DNA of 64,000 nucleotides from Trichodelitschia bisporula (taxonomy: Eukaryota > Ascomycota > Dothideomycetes > Phaeotrichales > Phaeotrichaceae), in assembly GCA_010356995.1 (NCBI GenBank), contig ML996687.1:1583148-1647147 (forward strand), written 5' to 3'. The notes beneath the pieces were generated by a model. It saw nothing but the letters and a program-made list of their open reading frames with translations, did not search any database and had not been told where the DNA came from. Each line of letters opens with the position of its first letter. Within the stretch, counting starts at the first letter, position 1. This document shows, in pieces, positions 10,764 through 23,350 of the stretch. The position numbers and the translations under genes are program-made.

Positions 10764-13700
10764 CTACTCCTGGGCATCAAAATCCTCCCTTCTAACCCCG
10801 CTTCGGTCGCACATGCTTCTGAATATTCCTCCAGACTCGAACAGGGCAATTGGCGTGTCGAGCTCCGCGATGCCCCCTTGGTCCATGACTACGATGCGGT
10901 CGTAGTGGATGATCGTTTTCAACCGATGCGCAATGCACAGCAACGTCTTGCCCTTGAAGCCGGAGGCAATGGTGCGCTGGATCATCTGGTCCGTATCCAT
11001 GTCTACCGACGATGTTGCCTCGTCGCACACAATGATCTGCGACCCACGCACCAGAGCACGAGCAAGTGCCATGAGTTGCCGCTGCCCCAGCGAAAAGTTG
11101 AGACCTTCCTCCTCCACCACGCTGTCGAGGTGCACCCGTGCCGTCTTGTCTTCCATGGACGCTTGTTGATCCACGAGCCCTGCCTGCCGGAGCGCACCCC
11201 AGAGCTCCAGGTCCGTGTGCTCATTGAACGGGTCGAGGTTCGTGCGCACTGTGCCGCGGAACAGTGTCGGGTCTTGCGGGATGATGGCCAGCCGGGACCG
11301 AAGGTCCGACAGCCCGATCTTGGCAATGTTGACGCCATCGATCTTGATGGAGCCGCCGGACAGCTCCACCATGCGGAAGAGAGTGCTCATGATGCTGGAC
11401 TTCCCGGCACCCGTGCGCCCGACAACGCCGATGCGTTCGCCGCCCTTGACGTGGAGATTGAGGCCCCGAAGCACCAGGGGAAGGCCGGGCCGATATCTCA
11501 TTTCGACATTGTCGAACACCACCTCGCCCTTTTCTGGCCACGACTCCGGCACGGAACCAAGCTTGAGCGGCGCCTCCTCAGGAATCTGGGTCGAGTAATA
11601 GTGGATGCGCTCAGTTGCGTTCATGTTGTTCTCTACCTCGGCCAGCTGCCGGACTGTGAACTGGATCATCTGGACGATTGACAGGATGTACGAGAGCACC
11701 AAGCCGCCAATACTCGGGTTGATCGAGAAGCGGGATGTGACTACGAGGATGCCGACGGTGAACACCAAGCAATTGCCGATGACGTCGAGGCGGACGCTGA
11801 GCCAACGCTGGTTGGCAAACGTCAGAAAGTACGCGCTGTTCATGCCGTCGATGGCGTTGCGGACCGACATCGCGAACCGATCTTCCAGCCCGTACGCCCT
11901 GATGGTCGAGATACCAGTGACGGCCTCGCTGAACCGGACGAAAACGGAGCTTCGAAGCACTGCTTCATGGCGCTTGATCTCACGTGCCGATGCGCGGTAA
12001 TAAGCGGCTGAGAAGCAGAACCCGATGAACAGAGGACCGAGAGCAACGGCGAAATAGTGGAAGTAGACGATGATGAGGATGAACACGGCGCTGATCATGG
12101 CGAGTGTCATGAAGTACATGCGCATAGCGTCGGTCAGTGTGTTGTCCATGACATCGATATCCTTTGCGAAGCGGTTGGTAATGCGGCCAAGCGGCGTGGT
12201 GTCGAAGAAGGACATGGGCGCTCGCAGGACGCGGTACATGGCGTCACGCAGCATGTGCTTGCTAGCTTGAGTGCCATAGATGGACAAGCTGACGGAATAC
12301 AGAAACATGAGCACGGCTTGCGACGCCCCGAGACCGGAGTAAATGCCAATCTGCACCAGTTAGCAAATTTCGATCAAGACAAGGCTGTCTGCTTACATAG
12401 GCACCCATTGACATGTGAAACTTGTTCGAGGTCCAGAACGAGAGCCACAAGCTGGTCGCAATGTTGGCACACTGCGTCAAGATGAGCAGGACGAGAACGA
12501 GGGGTGCAATGTAAAGACCCCCAGCGGCACGGACGTAGGCGATGTAAACTCCCCATGAGACAGCCGAGACTGCCTTTTCCTCGATCGTCATGAGGGCAGC
12601 ACCTTTCTTGGACTTCTTGACATCCTTCTTCTCCTGCTCAATCTCATCGTCAAGAACCTCCTCCTCCTCCTCCTCTTGCTTTTCCTCGACCGCTGTGGTA
12701 GCCATGAGCCGCTGAAAGCTCTCGTTGTGGCCCATAAGGTTGTCAAACGTGTCAATGGCCTCAATGCGGCCGGCCTCCATCCAGATGATCCGGTCGCAGC
12801 GGTTAAGCACATGGAGCTGGTGCGTCGCCAGAATTCGGCACTTGCCCTTGAGCAACCCGCAGATGGCGTTGTCCATGATGTGCCGACCGACATGGGCATC
12901 CACGGCGGACAGCGGATCATCCATAAGTATGATGTCGGCATTGAAGTAGATGGCGCGGGCAATGTTCAGACGCTGCTTTTGGCCACCGGATACTGTGATG
13001 CCTCTTTCGCCAATTTCTGTCTGGTCACCATTGGGAAGCATCTCGAAGTCGGGGCGCAGAGCACACGCATCGACAACCTTGTCGTACCATTCTTGGTTGA
13101 ATTCCTTGCCGAAGACGATGTTCTCCTTGACCGTGGAGTTCTGGATCCAAGCATACTGCGGGCAGAAGGCGCGGGTGGCGCCAAGCATGACGGTACCACC
13201 AGTGCGTCGCATGTCGCCCGCAAGAGCGGCAAGAAGAGAGCTCTTCCCGGATCCCACAGTACCAATCACGGCCACCAACTCGTCTCTGCCGGCCGAAAAC
13301 TCAATGTCCTGAAGCTTGAATGGTTCCTGTTCTGCTAAGGTGCTAGTGCTGTCCAAGGCTCCAGGGGCACCACCACCCTGCGCAAGGGCAGCAGCGGCCT
13401 TCTTCTCCGCCTTGTCCGCCTTCTTGCCTTCTTTAAGCTGCTTACGGGTGCGAGGCCCGTTAGGAGTCTGGTCTGGATCCTGCGTGGGTGTGCGTTCCCA
13501 AGTGAAGCTCGCATCGTGCATGGCGATGGCATTCGGGTTCTGAAGATCCCACTCGACCTCGTCTGACGCCTCCTCGGCCAGCAGAAACTCCTGAATGCGC
13601 GATAGGGACCCAAGAGCATCGATGATTTGGCCGAGAACAAGGGGTAGGAAGTTGAGAGGCATGCGCATACCGTTAAACAGAGCAAGCGATGAGAAAATAG

Positions 13701-15253
13701 GCGCCGGATCCAAGGCATGGCGGGACAGCGAAAATGTGATGAAGGCCAGCATGGACGCGAAAATTGGCATGGACATGGAAATTGCGTTGATTGCATTGCG
13801 AGTCGCCAGGAGCGCCTGGATGGACCGAATTTCTCGCTTGCGGATGGAAAAGATGCGATCCAGAAAAGCCGTTTCCCAGCCGAAGAACTTGACGAAGCGC
13901 ACCGCTTGCAGAATCTCCTGGGTCAAGCTGACTCTCTGGTCGGTGATTTTGTTGATCCCCATTCTGCGCCTGAAAAGACCACGAATGGCACGTGCGAGGA
14001 CTGGCATGGCGAGGACAAGGAGCGCGAAGCCGGCAAGGGCGCTGTAGCCCAAATTGACAATGAGGAGAATGAGTGTAACGACGATGGAAATCGGGGCGCA
14101 CCAGATCATGTGGAACATGCCACAAGCCTGATCAACGCGGTAGGTATCCGTCGACATCAAGTTGATGATTCTGCCATTGCTCCAGCCACGGCCATCTCCC
14201 GCGACTCCTTTGCCCTTTTGCGGGCCCATTGGCATCTTTGATGCCTTGCGTTTGAGAATTTTCTTGAACCATTTCTTCTCTTCCTCACTGCCCGGCTGTA
14301 CACCGGGAGGAGGAGCGGCGGCAGCGGCGGCGTCAAGAGACCGGCCACCCGCCTTTGCACGGCCTGAGAGTTTCATGGCCTTGTCGAAGATGACCGACAT
14401 GAGGGCGGCACGAGCTTGGCCGCCATTGAGCATACCGCGGTACATGAAGTGGTTGGTGCAGAGATTCTGAAAGACTTGAAGGAGAGAGATTCCGATGACG
14501 AGGCCGATTCCGTCTTTGATTGGCGGAGGAGAACCGCCGGTATGATGCGCTCTCCATGCCTTGCCGGCAAATGCGATTAGGTAACGGAGCAAAAATGGCG
14601 CGATGACCTGGATGATGGATGCTGCGAGCTGGCAGGCGCCGCCGACGATGAATTCGACCTTGAGCGTATCGTACAATGCGCCGACAAGCGGGCGTTTTCC
14701 TCCGGCTTCATGTCTAAGCTTGAAATTTACTTTTAGGCGCTGGGCGAGCACGTGGACGCTGCGGTTGGGATTGATCTCCCACAGGTCGTTAACCTCCAGG
14801 GGCCTGGCATAACCGGTCTTGAGTATTGGTTAGCAAAGTACGGCCAACAGCCGAGGGAGCAGCTCTTTTACATACCGACATCAGCGGAGTCACCCATTGG
14901 AAAGTGAGTAGGCTGAAGAAATTCGCCGTGTATTCTCGTGACACTCCGCGCTCTGTTGGCACCGGTGGAGGATTCCTCTTGAGCGGATTCCAGGACTTCT
15001 TCTTTTGTTTGCCTGACGTCGGCATGTCAATCGGTTCGGCATCCAGGCTACTGATGTCAGTCATGACGCCGGTCAGACCATCTTTCCGCTCCGGGTGCGC
15101 GTGTTTCTCGTAGTCGATATCGCCGTCGTCTTCAGAGGCACTTCCGCGCCGCGCCGTTGTTTGCGGGGGCGCATCAACGTGCGAGGCTGCATTGGTGGGG
15201 GCAGTGGCGGGGTCGACGCGCTTCTCGTCATTGTCCACGCCGGGGGCAACCAT
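10764..15253 (-). CDS. ABC-C (MRP/Yor1-type) multidrug exporter
   Basis: Three exons (15253-14876, 14817-12397, 12350-10764) join in phase 0 to give 1461 residues, close to yeast Yor1 (1477). The order is a hydrophilic N-terminus (1-100), TMD1, NBD1, TMD2, NBD2, with no extra N-terminal TMD0. NBD1 has Walker A GTVGSGKSS near 643, signature VSGGQKQR, and Walker B ILMDDPLSAVD. NBD2 has Walker A GRTGAGKSS near 1243, signature FSLGQRQ near 1350, and Walker B IIVCDEATSSVD. The catalytic Glu after Walker B is Asp in NBD1 and Glu in NBD2, the usual ABCC asymmetry in which only one site hydrolyses ATP well. The linker after NBD1 is acidic (EEKQEEEEEEV). Family role: plasma-membrane ATP-driven export of organic anions and drugs. 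A 58-nt intron splits the region before the first TM helix, and a 46-nt intron lies within TMD2. The substrate cannot be told from sequence. Confidence 0.92.
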
Positions 15254-17669
15254 GATGGGTCACGCGTCAGGACCAAAGGGCGTGGGAGAGGGAAAAGGGA
15301 AGACGAGAGGTGTGCAATTTTATGGTCAAGGGCATTACGATGTGAGGCGGGGGAGGGGGATGGGTAAATATAAGGCCACGAGTTGAGGCTGGAGGCTGAA
15401 AAAAGGTGAACCGGTAGGATGCGGAGGTGGAGGTGGTCAGTCGGCGACTCGGTTGCGCGTTTGCGACCTGGTGGAGGTGGAGGACCAGGCCCGGCGCAGT
15501 GACGAAAAGACGCCTTTCCCGGCACCGACGATCCTTGTCGCGGCGGTGGTAGTTTACGGGGGGGGGATCTGGAGGAGTTGGGGGAGGTCGTGATGGTGGT
15601 GGAAGAGGCGGGCGCTATGCAAACTTTGCAGGCATTCCTGCATGCCTTTTGCAGGATGAGCAAGCCGGGTATGCTTGATGAGGCGGTTTTCCCTACGTCG
15701 GTGTGCGGCACCGGCAACAGTTTTGTTTGACGCCAGGAGCCGAAACGGCCAGACCAGGCGCTGCCGCTCCCGCTGCTTCAACAGATTCAACCAGCCTGCC
15801 CTATGCAAAAGTCACCAGCAAGTGGCCGGGAGCACACCTCAAGTCCGTCGATTGGAGGCGTGGAGGCTTCCATGGGTGGAGCTCCCGTTGCATGTTAGCT
15901 GCGTCACGTTTGGAATGGCGCCCCTAGGGGGAGGGGAGGGGCCTCCTGCTTTGCTTTCAAATCCACATTAGCCGAGAGGTTGGGAGTAAGATGGAGATGG
16001 CATTGGATTGGTGATTCGCCCATTGTCTATTGCACTCGACCGTTTTTGGTGCCGGTGATGGTGTTTGATGACGGGTTGTTTGTTGAAAAAAAGACCGACA
16101 CTACAGTACTCGGACCCGAGTCGAGTCGTCGTTGATAGATGTCCGTGCGGGCAGCCACAAGTTGCGACAGGAAGCTCAGACTTGAACTACGGGGTGACTT
16201 CTTTGACACCAGCCTTGTGTAGAGTGCTTTGCAGGGTCAAAAGCCTGGTAACCGGTCACAATATAGCAACATATATCACACACATCACACACATCACACT
16301 TTTAAAGTAACAGCACTGCAAGATCTGAGATGCCTCCCGGGTATGATTGACCATGGGGGTACGGGTAGAGTACTGTACGGATGTACTGTGGCAGGTACCG
16401 GTTGAGGAAGCATTCAAGCAGCGCAATGACGAGCAGCGCCAAAAAGCAAAGCATGGCCCATTAAAACAACCAACCGTAACCGCCTCTCTCCCTCTTGATC
16501 TCGTTCTCGTTCCGCTCAGTTTCGCCATCGCCTTTCGTGCCGGTTTGCCGGAGGCACACCCCATAAAAATTCGTCTACCACGGCAGGCCGAAAAACAGCA
16601 GCCTAGTTCCACGGTAATGCTTTTTAGCCCAATCGGCTCTCTGTATGCCTATCTCTCAGTAATTCAGCTCTCGAGCTTCCCAGGTTCTTTGGAGTCACTC
16701 GGATATTCCGAGTTGAAGGGTCAGATCCGAGTGACGGTGAAGGTGAAAGATGTTGGTATCTCTCTCTCTTGACCCCCCTCAACCCTCGCTATCCTTGCTA
16801 CCCCTCCCCTCCCGCAAGGAGTACTACGTACGCAGCACGGTTCGACTTGGACCAGGCATCAAGCAGGGATCAGGGAGCACCCAAAAGCTTGATCAACGGC
16901 CCGCTTTGGGTGTCTCTGCCACAACCGGGCCGGTACCGCTTCAGGCCGAAACGGGCGAATGTCGTGCCACACATCTGCCTAGGGTCAATAATCGCGTGCC
17001 CCAAGCGACACCCCCAAACCCCCAACCACCCAGGCACGCCCGGCTGCAAACGGCCTTCCCAGACGTCGTGTCGCCTTGTCCAATCGTAATGTACTCACGC
17101 ATCAAGTCTCGAGGTACCGTACATTCGATGCATGTACGCACTGTACGGAAATGCTTAGGACACCCGCAGCCGCAATCGCAAACTCGCATATCCCGCGATA
17201 CCCGAAATATGCACCCATCACGGCATCTATAATGTCCGATGTTCCATCCCCGCACCTCTTGACAATCTGCAGTTTCTCCTTATCACACAATCGCCCTTTC
17301 AACCTCGGACATCACTAGCCACTCGCAACATGGCAACCGAACGCAACGCGTGGCCCGTTCATCGCACAACATGCCCCAAGGCGGGAGAAAGCATCTTCAT
17401 CCATTTCAAATCTGGTTCCTAGATCTCGGGATATCCAACAACCTATGAGCCATTACCCGCCACCCTGGAGACTTGCTCTCCTACCCCGATATGCGGGACA
17501 TACCACCCATCAGATACTGTAGCCGTTTACCGGTCCCTATTGGGCAGGATGCTGGTCCTGGCCCTCGGCACTCGCCTTCGGCCCAGGCGCTATGCCTCGA
17601 CTTTGATGGCAAACAGCGCCCTGCGTAGGGCGGAGACTGCAACTCAGCCTCCTAGATCAATGGCTCGCA
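15254..17669. other. Intergenic region, 2.4 kb
   Basis: Upstream region of the ABC transporter and 3' side of the ornithine aminotransferase; both are on the minus strand. It includes a G-rich stretch (15,440-15,560), a short (CACACAT)n patch at 16,278-16,300, and a GTACTGTACGGATGTACTGT stretch near 16,370-16,390. No coding frame is convincing. Confidence 0.5.
15363..15373 (-). promoter_or_regulatory. Possible TATA element of the ABC transporter
   Basis: TATATTTA on the minus strand lies about 115 nt upstream of the transporter ATG, a reasonable distance for a fungal TATA box. It is a short AT word and could be chance. Confidence 0.35.
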
Positions 17670-19293
17670 CTAGTTCTCGAGATTAATCTGCACATGCTTT
17701 TCGCCCTCCGGTATCACCTCATCTTCCCTAGATCCTTTGAGAGTAGGCAGATCCTCAATTGCTTCGCGAATGATATCGAGCGCCTTCTGAATTTCTGCTT
17801 CCGTGATGACGAGAGGCGGAGCAAGGCGGATGATATTTTGGTGCGTTGGCTTGGCCTGTCGTCTACTTGTTAGCGTTCAACTCCGAACATCGGACCTGGA
17901 GCAGATCAGGCCCCTATTCTCTGGGATTCTTCTTACCAGCAAGCCCTTGGCCTTGAAGACCATGCACAAGTCCCATGCCGTGTGCCCATTTGTCTTCGTT
18001 TCGTCAATGACGATTGCGTTGAGAAGGCCCTTGCCGCGAATGGTCGTGATGATAGGGCTGTTGATCGCCTTCAGCCCTACGCGAAACAGCTCACCCAACT
18101 GCTGCGCTCTCTCGATCATATTCTCCTCCTGGATCAACTCCAGTGCTCGGATGGCGATTGCGGAGCCCAAAGGATTGCCTCCATACGTCGAACCGTGCGT
18201 TCCTGGCTCGACCGACAGCATGACATCTTTGGATGCCAAAACGCAGGAGACAGGATACATGCCGCCCGATATAGCTTTTCCGAGAAGTACCACATCCGGC
18301 TTGATGCCACTCCACTCATAGCAGAGCATCTTGCCAGTGCGGGCAATTCCGGTCTGGATTTCATCACAAATGAGAAGGACCTGGTGCTTCTCGCACAGAG
18401 ATTTGATTTCTCTGAGGTAGCTTTCGTCCGGCACCACTATACCCGCCTCGCCCTGGATCGGCTCGACCAAGAATGCCGCCGTATTCTTCCCGAACTCTTC
18501 GAACAGAACACGGACATCGTCGACATTATTGTACCGGATTGGCTGATGGGTAGTGGGATTGATGCTTCCAACACCAGGTAGGTACGGCCCATAGTTCTCA
18601 CGCGACTCTGGATCCGACGACATGGTTATGGCAGAGAACTACACAAGTTGAACAGTCAGCTTACGGTCACACAGCCTGGGAGATTAGCCTTACCGTACGG
18701 CCATGGAAATTGTTTTCTACGCTAAAAATCAGAGCCTCGTCCTGAGGTATTCCCTTGACCTTGTAACCCCACTTGCGTGCAAGCTTCACGGCCGTTTCAA
18801 CCGCCTCAGCGCCGGTGTTCATGGGCAACACCATGTCAAAGTCAAACAGTTTCGTTACGAACTCTGCAAACTTGGGGAACACGTCGTTGTAGAACGCCCG
18901 GCTGCTGAGGGTCAGACGCGATGCTTGATCGACCAAGGCCTTGACAAGCTCGGGATGGCAGTGGCCCTGGTTAACTGCGCTGTATGCGGAGAGGAAATCG
19001 AGGTAATGCCGTCCTTCCTGGAGTAACGGTATTAGTCCGTCGTCTCGAATAGCTCTTTAGAAGGGCTATCTCACAGGATCCCACACCGAGCAGCCACTAG
19101 CCCGTGAAAAGACCACAGGAAGAGGATGGTAGTTGTGTGCCGCATACAGTGCCTCACCAGCAATGGCAGCATCGGATGAGGAGGCATGGTATCGGGAGGC
19201 ACTCGGTGGGCCCGAGGGCTGGAATGACGGGGCAGTAGGCTTGAGGGATGATGAGCCTAGTGTCGACCCACTGCTCACTGCACTTGGAGACAT
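17670..19293 (-). CDS. Ornithine aminotransferase (PLP, class III)
   Basis: Four exons (19293-19075, 19017-18694, 18638-17937, 17855-17670) give 476 residues. It moves the delta-amino group of ornithine to 2-oxoglutarate, making glutamate-5-semialdehyde, and so links arginine breakdown to proline and glutamate. Family marks in order: [30 protein letters not shown] (PLP phosphate loop), [31 protein letters not shown] with the PLP-nitrogen Asp near 273, LLGKAISGG with the Schiff-base Lys near 302, and [13 protein letters not shown]. The N-terminus is Ser/Pro-rich and lacks a clear mitochondrial presequence, which fits a cytosolic enzyme as in yeast Car2. The last exon, ending KHVQINLEN, was placed by the acceptor GACGACAG at 17,856-17,863. 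It is about 35-50 residues longer than yeast Car2, mostly at the N-terminus. Confidence 0.93.
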
Positions 19294-21114
19294 GGTGTAT
19301 GAAGGTGCTTAAGCTGAGGTGTGAGAGCGTCAAAGTGTGAATATTGTAGTTGTTGTGTGGTAGCTGAAAAAGTGGTGACAGTACGGATGTAGTTGGTGGG
19401 TAGCTGGCGACGTCACCTTTGACATGAAAAACAAAGCGTTGAAAGGCGGGGCGGGGAAGGGGCGAACTAGCGGCACGGAGGGGCGGCCCATCGCAGCTAA
19501 GGAAAAAAGACAGTCGGCGGGGTCGTTTTGGTCACGGCAAATGTTGAGTTGTTTGGTGGGTTAACAAGTGAAGCCCGAGCGTTCGACTGGACTTGCACTT
19601 AGGGGCCAAGTGCAGTTGGATTCCTTGTTCTCATGTGATGAATGTGATGCCTGGCGATGGCACATTTTGGAAATCCTGTTGTCTTCATTGGGCCGAATCT
19701 CTTTGATGCCCCATACTACGTAGTAAGGGAGCTGCAGGGCACGGCACGTGGACAATGGATGATGGTTCGATGAGTTCCGAGAGCCGCTCGGTGCGGCTAC
19801 ACTCGGATGCTGCGCGTGTTGGAGATGCATCTCATGTCAACATCTGTGCCAGTCGCCATGCACGGCCTCTTATCTATGCGGCTTCTGTCTCCTGTCGTCA
19901 CAGTCAGAGATATCCCCACCGCTGATTCTTCATATGACGTGCTTCCCTGATTCTTCACATGACATGTTTCGCTGATCCGCGGCTGGGGGTGCAGTAGAGC
20001 GAACTTCACCGACCTTACCCCCACATAAGGCTGAAACGGATGAACAGATGAGATCCATGGCCCCAATCGGCTTTCAACATCTCACCGGAATGATCGCATA
20101 TTGTCACCCGATGCAGACTTCACGAATTTGAGGGCCGATCTCTATGCCATCCCTCAGTCTTCCTTCCTTTCCACCGATGTCACCTGCGAAGAAAGCGATG
20201 CGGTCTGTGACATCCTGCCTTCCTGCGCCCAATAAGGCATTGTAAACGGTGAGGCGAGCCACGCCATTGCGTGGGGTTGAGCCGGGCGTGGGTAAGAGTG
20301 AATGCCTCAACACTACGAGTACCGCAAGGCTGGAAATGGGCGGTGAGGTGTCCCGTCCGGCCTCAGTGCGCATGTCTGGAGTAAAGCACTGGTGGAAGCG
20401 ATACTTCCACGATGCCACGGAAATGGTGTACGCGGTAGTGTAAAGAGCAATTTGTGCAACGTTCCACTATCGGAGCGGAACTGAACCTCTTTTGGTGACA
20501 CTGTTCTAGAAGATAAATCGGTCTTGGCTAGCCGGCCTCCCACTCAGCCTCACGGGGTACTACTGCGTGGCAGATGTGCAGTCGTCAGAGGCCGCGTCCA
20601 ACGAGGATCCGGAAGATTGAGATTTCGTTATTGCTCCGTGGATGTCATTCAGTGCATATCATAGCGACTGGCTGAAAGTCCCTATCTTATCATGGCCGTC
20701 GAGCGAATTATGAAGGGATATCAGGTCACGCCCCTTGAGCAAGGCGGACTGCAGGCGAACCGCTATTTGCCTCGTTACAGCCTGGTCGACATGCCGGCCT
20801 TCCACGCCAGCCCTACTCACATCACCGTACTCAGCCTCAGCCGTGTATAAAGTCACCAGGCATCGGTCTTGATGCTTCCTCTATCGAATTTTCCTGAGTT
20901 ACGGTGCTCAACAATCTGCATCACAGAACGATCGCCTTTGGTATCGCCATTGCCAGTGAGAACTTTGCGCAACGCTCTACAACGTCAACAGTCGCATATT
21001 CTCCTAAAAATTTCCAAGCGACGGGCCTCGCTTGTACAATATCTGTACCGTATTTTATCCGTGCCCGAAAGACTCGTGACGCCATCTGACATCGTCCAGG
21101 CCGCTCTGCCTCGT
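19294..21114. other. Divergent intergenic region, 1.8 kb
   Basis: Shared upstream space of ornithine aminotransferase (minus) and the zinc-cluster regulator (plus). It includes an ACAGTACGGATGTAG word at 19,378-19,392. An open frame upstream of 21,115 continues into the regulator (possible ATG at 20,872) but its codon use looks like leader sequence. No other gene is seen. Confidence 0.45.
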
Positions 21115-22958
21115 ATGGAACAACCCTCTGCTCCTGAATACGGCTTAAACACTATTTCCTTCTCTGGCGGCGACTGGGATGGGGCTATACCACTTTACAG
21201 TGGAATTGACAATGGCTTCGTCCTGGAACCCGATATCATCAATGCAGCACACGTCTTCGACCATACCAACTTTCAACCAACATGGGATAGCTGGGGTCAG
21301 GCGAACACCGAATACTCTGGCAGTTTCTTGAGAGGCATGAATACTACGTATCATTGCCTCCAAACCAGCAACTACGAGCAAGATGCTTTCAGAATTTCCG
21401 TTTTCGGTGAACCCTCTCACCCGAGAGGTGTGTTTCGGGCCGATGGCCTTGAGCTCGGACAGCTCGCCCGATTCATAAGCGCAGAGGTCGACGAAGCCGA
21501 TCCCGAGAAACAGCGGCAAGGCACCGTAAACACAGCAGACGGGAGCGACGACAATCCTGAGAAGGACCGGCAGATAGTCCGCCACTCGAGGGGTAAACGC
21601 CCTTTGCGAACCACTGTGCCTGTTTCTTCCGGCGGGGTCCAGAAAGGACGGAAAGGCCCACTCCCACCCCATACCAGAAGACAAGCAGCGGATATGCGTC
21701 GGGTCAAGGCATGCAGTAACTGCCGCCAGCGAAAAGCAAAGGTGAGTGCCCAACGTGGCAGCGCGACTACGGGGAATGCTGACAGTGAAAGTGTGACCCG
21801 GGGAAGCCATGTGCAGCCTGTATTCGATATTTCAAGTCAGGCCTAATCAGCAACCCTTGTCGTGGGCTGAAGCTTCAGACTCTCACCAAGGGGCTTTTTG
21901 CAGACACTTTGTTTCCGAGAGGCCAGCCGCGGTCGCTAGAATGGCTCGAATTCAGCCCATCCGAGGCATTCGACATTGCCCTCAATTTTGGGTTCGGTCC
22001 ACCGTTTAGGTACCAAGCTGTCCGGGTGTCCTGTGATGATCAGCAGCACCAACACGTTGTCTACCCATGGCCGCCAGGGCCATCGGCTGGGCCGAAGCGC
22101 GTGGAACATTCAGTTATGCCCATAGCGCTTGCGGTGACACAGGATGCAGACCTGGATCGGGTAGTTGCAAAGTACATTGATGAGCTCCTGGAAGAAAAGA
22201 ACTTCATATCCTTTCCATCATTCGCTTCTCCGCTGCAGATTCTCCACATCATCCACAGCTTCTATCAGAACCCGAAAGGCGTCGGCGAGAATGATGTAGT
22301 TCTTTTAGGCAATGCGTTTCAGCTGCTGGTTATCATCCATGTCTGTCGTGAGACTACCATCTGCTGGAAAGATACCCCGAAGGAGTCCCGTGAAGCTCTG
22401 ATGCCTGGATACTTGGGGAGAGACCCCGGAGGAAAACCGTGTTTTATCCGCAGTCAGCTAGGGAAGGTATTGTCGGCAAGGGCACGCAACCTCATGGCAG
22501 CTATTCTTGGGAAGCTGGAAGAGATCTGTCTGTCCCAGAAGGAGCAACATTATCCGCTTATCCTCACAACACTGGCGGTTCTATTGATGGCTCTAGAGGC
22601 GGATCAATATCACTCGGCCAAGATACCATACCATGCCGATACCTGTGGACACACGCATGCCCCGCCAGTTAGGCCTGTCGCTTCTGCCATTGAGGAATCG
22701 GTAGACATATTGCTCGGCTTTTTCAGCTCTTGCTTCCCCCGGCATCATCCAGAAAAAAACTCCATGTCACCGGTCAAAATACACGGAAAGAGTGCAGAGT
22801 GTGAAAGCACCATTGGCGTGATTGGCAGGATAAGGGTGGCCCTGGAACAAGCCGAGGACTATCTGGAGGAGAAGCGAAAGATGAGGCCTGATGATTCCCG
22901 GGATATGAGCGTCTTCTTTGATCGATTCTTGGCCAGACTCTTCTCGCGTCAGATTTAG
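21115..22958 (+). CDS. Zn(II)2Cys6 transcription factor
   Basis: Two exons (21115-21741, 21792-22958) give 597 residues. The binuclear zinc cluster lies near 195-232: CSNCRQRKAKC, then D-P-G-K-P-C-A-A-C, then 12 residues and the last Cys in SNPCRG. The intron falls exactly between the Lys and the third Cys of the cluster, and the acceptor GTGAAAG|TGT was chosen because only it restores the cluster. The preceding KxKxACxxC basic context fits DNA binding. The cluster is internal, after about 190 residues, rather than N-terminal. The remainder is helical and regulatory-like (LGKLEEICLSQKEQ, IGVIGRIRVALEQAEDYLEEK). I chose ATG 21,115 (MEQPSAPEYG) because coding character starts there; the frame is also open from an ATG at 20,872, which would add 81 residues. 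The target genes are unknown. The neighbour ornithine aminotransferase shares its upstream region. Confidence 0.82.
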
Positions 22959-23350
22959 CAACGGAGTTAAGGGCGACCGTCTGTTTTTGTTATGAGCGTG
23001 GGAGTTCGGTTGTTCTGTATGCTCAATGGCGACGGTTTGACACACCACACACTGCCGATCATTGTAGTCTGTGAACCATCAGTTTATACTTTTTTGAGGT
23101 TCTCTGAAGAGGCACGTGTACCCCGTGATCAAGCGTATGTGTAGCCTTTCGCAAACTGGTGACGACAGTGGGGCATATTCCCATCATCAAAATGGACAAA
23201 TGGCAGAAGTACCTAAGCGCAACGTTTTGTCGCCTTCATGGGCCCCGAAGTTCGATGAGATGCTACAAACGTCGTAGATAATATTCGTCCACCCTTCCTT
23301 CCGGTCCCTGTGGTATAGGCAACCAAATGCTTCAAAGGTAACATGGTATC
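22959..23350. other. Convergent intergenic region
   Basis: A 392-nt spacer between the ends of the zinc-cluster regulator and the COQ10 gene. It should carry both 3' UTRs. A TATACTTTTTTGAGG stretch near 23,083-23,098 could be an mRNA 3'-end element. Confidence 0.4.

Noticed and set aside
10878-14241. Long plus-strand frames opposite the ABC transporter (up to 267 residues)
   Set aside because: Mirror frames of a strongly coding minus-strand gene; no family motif.
20872-21114. In-frame upstream extension of the zinc-cluster regulator
   Set aside because: An ATG exists at 20,872, but the 81 residues lack typical coding composition, so I kept the downstream ATG at 21,115. RNA 5' ends would decide.
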